Shown here: piece by piece, positions 60,465 to 64,000 of the stretch | How the letters are laid out: the number at the start of each line of letters is the position of its first letter | Position numbering within the stretch: the first letter of the stretch is position 1 | Source: an uncultured Eubacteriales bacterium | GTDB taxonomy: Bacteria > Bacillota > Clostridia > Christensenellales > Borkfalkiaceae | NCBI GenBank assembly: GCA_958421945.1 | Contig: CATZMZ010000006.1 | Span: 52,010-116,009 of the forward strand | DNA length: 64,000 bases | Reading direction: 5' to 3' | The notes under the pieces: model-generated | Databases searched by the model: none | Told to the model about the DNA's origin: nothing | The model's input: only the letters and a program-made list of their open reading frames with translations | Translations under genes and position numbers: made by a program

Positions 60465-62628
60465 AGGGAAAAACTGCGGCTTTTGTTTCGGTGTTAAGCG
60501 TGCCGTCGCCCGCGCGGAAAAACTTAAAGGCGACGGCAATTTTATTCTTGGCGAGATTATTCATAACGAGCGAGTAAACGAGCGGTTAAGGAAATCGGGA
60601 ATCGTTACTATCGACGACGTTTCGGACGAACGCTTAAAACGCGGCGATACGCTTTTAATCAGAACGCACGGCGAGCCGGAAGCTACGTTTATAAAAGCCG
60701 CCGAAAAGGGGATTAACGTTATCGATTGTACTTGCCCGTTCGTGCAGGAAATACATAATATAGTAAAGAAGAAATATGCGGAAGGCTATAAAATCGTTAT
60801 AATCGGCAATCCGTCACACCCCGAAATCAAGGGTGTAAACGGCTGGTGCGAAGGAACGGCGGAAATAGTGTCTGATTCGGCGGAATTGTCCAGAGTTTCG
60901 GGCGATAAGCTGTGTATTGTCGCGCAAACTACCTTTTCTGAAAAAAAATTTGACGATATTATTAAAAATTTTACGTATAGCGACGCAAAAACAGTTGATA
61001 TTTTCAAAACTATTTGTTATACTACAACAGAGCGTCAAAGGGAAGCGGAAATAATTGCCCGTTCTTGTGACGCCGCGCTTGTAATCGGCGGGGCAAACAG
61101 CAACAACACAGATAAGCTTTTCGGGATTATGAAAGAACGTTGCAAAAACGTGTTCAGACTTACCGAGCCGTCCGATTTCGATTATGATAAAATAAAAAAT
61201 TTTAATAAAGTAGGAATTGTTTTCGGGGCGTCCACGCCGGAGGAGCAATTTCAGGAGGTTATCCACAATATGGAAAATGTTACGGAAGAAATCATCACGA
61301 CCGAGACTGTTAAAAGTGAGGATTTAAAAGAGGAGAACGCCGCAGTCGAGGCTGTTCCGGCGGTCGCCGAAAATGAGGCGAAAGAGGTTATTACGGAGAA
61401 AAAGGTTAAATCTGAAATGGAAACCGCTTTCGACAACATTAAACCCAGCAAAGATTTCAGACCCGGTCAGGTTGTAACCGCGAAAATTTCTTCTGCAAAC
61501 GAAAACGGACTTACAATTTCGCTTAAAAACGTTAAAAGCGATTTCGAGCTTCCCAAAGAGGAATTGCTTAACGAGTATAACGTTGACGAATATAAAGATA
61601 AAATCGGCGAAGAAATACGCGTTATGGTTACCGGAAAGAATCCTTTAAGATTCTCCGAAAAGGCCATGCAGAGAGTTTTGCAGGAAGAAGCGGAGATTAA
61701 AGAGATTTCCGAAGGCAAAACGTTCGAAGCCGAAATCACCGCTACCAACAAGGGCGGTTTGGTCGGCAAATACGGCAGTTACGAGGTTTTCGTTCCCGCG
61801 TCGCAAATCAGACTCGGCTTTGTCAGGGAGCTTGATAAATATATCGGCAAAAAGTTAAGACTTAAAGCGGAACATGTTGAATCTAGAGGTTCGCGCCGTC
61901 AAATCGTCGCTTCACAAAGGGTTATTTTGCAGGCGGAAAAGGAAGAACGCGAAGCTATCCGTGCCGCAAAGGAAAAGGAATTTTTCGATAACGTTCAGGA
62001 AGGCGACGTCGTTTTGGGAACGCCCGTAAGATTTGCTTCGTTCGGCGCGTTTATCGAGGTTAACGGTTTTGACTGTCTTGCTCATATTTCAGATCTTTCT
62101 TGGCTCGGCTGCAAAGATTGCTCCGAAGTTCTTGAAATCGGCAAAAATTACGAGTTTAAGATTTTGAAAATCGACGCGGAAACAAAAAGAGTTTCCGTCG
62201 GTTATAAGCAGCTTCAACCCAAGCCGTGGGATACCGTTCTCGACAGATATAAAGTCGGCGACGTAATTAAGGGCAAGGTTGTCAGAATTGTAAGCTTTGG
62301 CGCGTTTGTCGAGGTTGAAAAGGGTATCGACGGGTTGGTTCACGTTTCGCAGATTTCTAATCAATGGCTTGAAAACCCCGTTACCGCTTTACAGGTAGGG
62401 CAAGAAGTTGATGCAAAGATTTTGGACATTATTCCCGAAAGAGAAAAGATGACTTTGTCTATTAAAGCGTTGCTTCCCGAAATCGAAAAACCTGCTAAAG
62501 AAGAAAAAGCCGGCAAAAAGCGTGGCGAAAAAATCGAAGCTGACGACGAACCCGAGCTTCGCGAATGGAAAGATTCGGATAACGGCGGCGTTTCTATTGC
62601 GGAAATGCTCAGCGTAGATAACAAGTAA
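60451..62628 (+). CDS. ispH: Fusion of IspH (HMBPP reductase) and ribosomal protein S1-type domains
   Basis: A 725-residue two-function protein. Residues 1-275 are IspH, the last MEP-pathway enzyme, with its [4Fe-4S] cysteines at 12 (CGFCFG), 95 (CTCPFV) and 189 (TICYTT), THGE, and GASTPEEQ. A 60-residue acidic linker (about 276-335) leads to four S1 RNA-binding repeats at about 336-400, 421-490, 516-585 and 601-672; the last two contain SFGAFIEV and SFGAFVEV. The tail is charged. This fusion is known in Clostridia and stands in for RpsA. Confidence 0.95.
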   Translation: MVILKGKNCGFCFGVKRAVARAEKLKGDGNFILGEIIHNERVNERLRKSGIVTIDDVSDERLKRGDTLLIRTHGEPEATFIKAAEKGINVIDCTCPFVQEIHNIVKKKYAEGYKIVIIGNPSHPEIKGVNGWCEGTAEIVSDSAELSRVSGDKLCIVAQTTFSEKKFDDIIKNFTYSDAKTVDIFKTICYTTTERQREAEIIARSCDAALVIGGANSNNTDKLFGIMKERCKNVFRLTEPSDFDYDKIKNFNKVGIVFGASTPEEQFQEVIHNMENVTEEIITTETVKSEDLKEENAAVEAVPAVAENEAKEVITEKKVKSEMETAFDNIKPSKDFRPGQVVTAKISSANENGLTISLKNVKSDFELPKEELLNEYNVDEYKDKIGEEIRVMVTGKNPLRFSEKAMQRVLQEEAEIKEISEGKTFEAEITATNKGGLVGKYGSYEVFVPASQIRLGFVRELDKYIGKKLRLKAEHVESRGSRRQIVASQRVILQAEKEEREAIRAAKEKEFFDNVQEGDVVLGTPVRFASFGAFIEVNGFDCLAHISDLSWLGCKDCSEVLEIGKNYEFKILKIDAETKRVSVGYKQLQPKPWDTVLDRYKVGDVIKGKVVRIVSFGAFVEVEKGIDGLVHVSQISNQWLENPVTALQVGQEVDAKILDIIPEREKMTLSIKALLPEIEKPAKEEKAGKKRGEKIEADDEPELREWKDSDNGGVSIAEMLSVDNK

Positions 62629-62682
62629 TCAAATATATACTAATAACTAACTGTATATTGCATCTAAGACCGTAAAGGCTTT

Positions 62683-62720
62683 GCGCCCGCAGGATTTTCC
62701 TGCGGGCGCGTAGTGTTTTT
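62683..62720 (+). terminator. Terminator after ispH-rpsA
   Basis: gcgcccgcagg (62683-62693) pairs perfectly with cctgcgggcgc (62699-62709), with a five-base loop, then gtagtgttttta. The rest of the 308-bp gap contains an 8-bp hairpin (CGTTATAT at 62800-62807 with 62815-62822) and the terminator below; no gene. Confidence 0.85.
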
Positions 62721-62869
62721 ATAACGTGTTTATTAAATTAAAAACGTAATTGTCGGTTATGATTTTACTTAACAAATATTCCCGATAATCAACCTGAATC
62801 GTTATATATTAGAAATATAACGTTAAAAAATCATTTTCGATACAGTAGAAAGAGATAGGGCGCGATATT

Positions 62870-62897
62870 GAAAAAACCGCCGAGCGTTCGGCGGTTT
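62870..62897 (-). terminator. Terminator of the TSCPD/DUF4364 operon (minus strand)
   Basis: AAACCGCCGA (62874-62883) pairs with TCGGCGGTTT (62888-62897) around gcgt; read on the minus strand it is followed by six T. It lies 40 bp beyond the TSCPD stop. Confidence 0.85.
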
Positions 62898-62936
62898 ATA
62901 AGATTTTTTATGAAATAAGTTTTATTTTTATATGGT

Positions 62937-63215
62937 TTAATTAGATTTTAATGGTTTGTCGGGCTGAGCTTTCTTTTCCTTATATTCCATAAGCGCGGTG
63001 GCAAGTTGGTCGCCGCAAGAAGTGTTGCCTTTGCATCTTATGCCTTTAAGAGTTTTAATTACCTCGTCTATATCTTTTCCGTCAACGAGTCTTGCAACCG
63101 CTTGAAGATTGCCAAGGCAACCGCCTATAAACTTAACGTTCTTTACCTTGTTATCTTCGGTAACGTCAAACAAAATCTGTCTGGAGCAAGTTCCTCTCGT
63201 GTTATATGAATTCAT
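62937..63215 (-). CDS. TSCPD domain-containing protein (TIGR03905-like)
   Basis: A 92-residue protein. The segment GTCSRQILFDVTEDNKVKNVKFIGGCLGNLQAVARL followed by GIRCKGNTSCGDQLATAL matches the TSCPD family, also found at the end of B12-dependent ribonucleotide reductase (NrdJ). Conserved Cys residues (about 9, 28, 57, 64) suggest metal binding. Its function on its own is not known. It starts 22 bp after the DUF4364 gene, with a perfect aaaggag ribosome site. Confidence 0.85.
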   Translation of the reverse strand: MNSYNTRGTCSRQILFDVTEDNKVKNVKFIGGCLGNLQAVARLVDGKDIDEVIKTLKGIRCKGNTSCGDQLATALMEYKEKKAQPDKPLKSN

Positions 63216-63237
63216 TGTATAAAATCTCCTTTATGTG

Positions 63238-63762
63238 TTAGTCAACTAAGTTTTCGTAAATGTTTCTGTAAGTATCAAGAGCTTTTTCGCCCCATTTTTT
63301 ATAAATATCTTTTGCAGTCTGCCTGTTCGGCACGACAAGTTTAAGTTCTAAAACGGGTTGCGCAGGTTCGATTATTTTAAGATATACGGTATAAGTCCCG
63401 TCCTTATTCATAAAATAATCCGCAACGCATTCTTGTTTTCTGCGGAATTTCGTGCGATTGTTTTTAATGAAAAGCGAAATTTCTTCACGGGTAGAGGCGG
63501 GAATGTTTATAAAAAAATTCGCAAGACAAACGCGCCCGTCGGTGGTTATTGTATAAAGCGGTTCGCCGGAATCGCCTATATTATAAATCCAACCACACTC
63601 GATAAGCTGATTAAGAATAGGCTGACAGTCCATATAGGCAAGCCAGTTATTCGACGAACAACACATATCGAGAATCGTATTTTCCGACAGCGGAACTTCC
63701 ATTTTGTCGAATACGAACAATAATATTAACTTGTTTAAAGAAGAATCTCCTTTAACTTGCAT
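63238..63762 (-). CDS. DUF4364 family protein
   Basis: A 174-residue soluble protein. The first 80 residues look like a winged-helix domain (NKLILLFVFDKMEVPLSENTILDMC, then LNQLIECGWIYNIGDSGEPLYTITTDGR with the wing-like hairpin). The C-terminal half (ECVADYFMNKDGTYTVYLKII) is beta-rich. This is the DUF4364 pattern, common in Clostridia and suspected to be transcriptional regulators. It is the first gene of the two-gene minus-strand unit. Confidence 0.82.
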   Translation of the reverse strand: MQVKGDSSLNKLILLFVFDKMEVPLSENTILDMCCSSNNWLAYMDCQPILNQLIECGWIYNIGDSGEPLYTITTDGRVCLANFFINIPASTREEISLFIKNNRTKFRRKQECVADYFMNKDGTYTVYLKIIEPAQPVLELKLVVPNRQTAKDIYKKWGEKALDTYRNIYENLVD

Positions 63763-63837
63763 TCGACCGTCTCCGTTTTATCTATTTAGTAAATCGCAAA
63801 GCAAATGATAAAATAAGCTATTCTATCATATACAAGT

Positions 63838-63866
63838 ATTATATAACAAACAAAAGGGATTTGCAA
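63838..63866 (-). promoter_or_regulatory. Sigma-A promoter of the DUF4364-TSCPD operon
   Basis: On the minus strand TTGCAA (63866-63861), 17 bases and TATAAT (63843-63838), about 75 bp before the DUF4364 start. Confidence 0.65.
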
Positions 63867-63906
63867 ATAAAAATATCCGAAATTTTATAAATTTGTAATA
63901 AAAATG

Positions 63907-63936
63907 TTTAATTAAAATTGAATTGTGTGTTATAAT
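63907..63936 (+). promoter_or_regulatory. Probable extended -10 promoter at the right edge
   Basis: TATAAT at 63931-63936 is preceded by TG one base upstream (63928-63929), an extended -10, with a weak -35 (TTTAAT, 63907-63912). It would start a transcript running out of the window. Confidence 0.45.
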
Positions 63937-63945
63937 ATACGCAGG

Positions 63946-63995
63946 GCTTTGCCGAGGGCAAAGCGGAAGCGTTGCTTCCCACCGCGCTGTCGCGC
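63946..63995 (+). other. Three stacked GC-rich hairpins at the window edge
   Basis: Consecutive perfect stems: gctttgcc/ggcaaagc (63946-63964, loop gag), ggaagc/gcttcc (63965-63979, loop gtt), and gcgc/gcgc (63984-63995, loop tgtc). They begin about 10 bases after the predicted -10 and are cut by the window end. They could be a structured RNA, a leader or a repeat element. Confidence 0.4.
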
Positions 63996-64000
63996 GCCTG

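Overview
The window looks like chromosomal DNA of a low-to-moderate GC, spore-forming (or recently spore-forming) anaerobic Bacillota of class Clostridia. Support: a complete eight-gene spoIIIA operon, a ytfI/ytfJ/dacF block next to scpAB, an IspH-ribosomal protein S1 fusion, GlgC/GlgD-type glycogen synthesis, a radical-SAM NrdG-like activase, a T-box leader, DUF4364 and TSCPD proteins, and sigma-A promoters close to TTGACA-17-TATAAT. A finer placement (for example an uncultured gut lineage near Christensenellales) is only a guess. Gene density is high. I see no prophage, insertion sequence, CRISPR array or rRNA operon.

Layout. 1-2.4 kb: 3' part of an amidohydrolase and a cytoplasmic GH78-type glycosidase. 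2.7-7.2 kb: a type II topoisomerase pair, more like ParE/ParC than GyrB/GyrA. 7.3-8.6 kb: an unknown lipoprotein on its own promoter and terminator. 8.9-12.4 kb: glmS and guaA. 12.5-14.3 kb (minus): a DMT-type transporter and an NrdG-like activase, divergent from dtd and a cation diffusion facilitator. 16.2-20.8 kb: spoIIIAA-AH. 20.9-27.3 kb: asp23-like, nusB, folD, ispA, tlyA, nadK, argR, recN, a familiar Clostridia string that here lacks xseA, xseB and dxs. 27.5-31.6 kb: an M20 amidohydrolase convergent with an SsuABC-like ABC transporter. 31.8-34.4 kb: valS. 34.6-46.3 kb: pgi, glgB, glgC, glgD, glgA, glgP and a GH13 hydrolase, a complete glycogen synthesis and breakdown unit. 46.2-47.9 kb: a tryptophan T-box controlling a stand-alone TrpB2. 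48.0-53.7 kb: acpP, a site-2 protease, scpA, scpB, ytfI-like, ytfJ, dacF, rluB. 54.1-54.4 kb (minus): tRNA-Trp plus a duplicated piece of its 3' end. 54.5-58.8 kb: proC, rnhA, a TVP38-like protein, surE, an HI0933-type flavoprotein. 59.1-62.6 kb: cmk, plsC, ispH-rpsA. 62.9-63.8 kb (minus): DUF4364 and TSCPD proteins.

How the parts connect. The glycogen block can turn glucose-6-phosphate precursors into ADP-glucose (GlgC/GlgD), polymerise (GlgA), branch (GlgB), phosphorolyse (GlgP) and trim (GH13), with Pgi linking to glycolysis. The T-box before trpB and the only tRNA-Trp in the window fit each other: specifier TGG against anticodon CCA, and TGGC in the T-box against a G discriminator followed by CCA in the tRNA.

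No obviously new multi-gene system is visible; this is mostly conserved core genome. The less-explained signals are small and mostly non-coding: the tRNA-Trp 3'-end duplication with its own terminator-like hairpin, a triple spaced repeat before cmk, helically phased CGCGGA repeats before the site-2 protease promoter, an extended hairpin between glgA and glgP, back-to-back promoters sharing their -35 bases between dtd and the activase gene, and hairpins stacked behind a promoter at the right edge. All calls come from reading the sequence; no database search was run.
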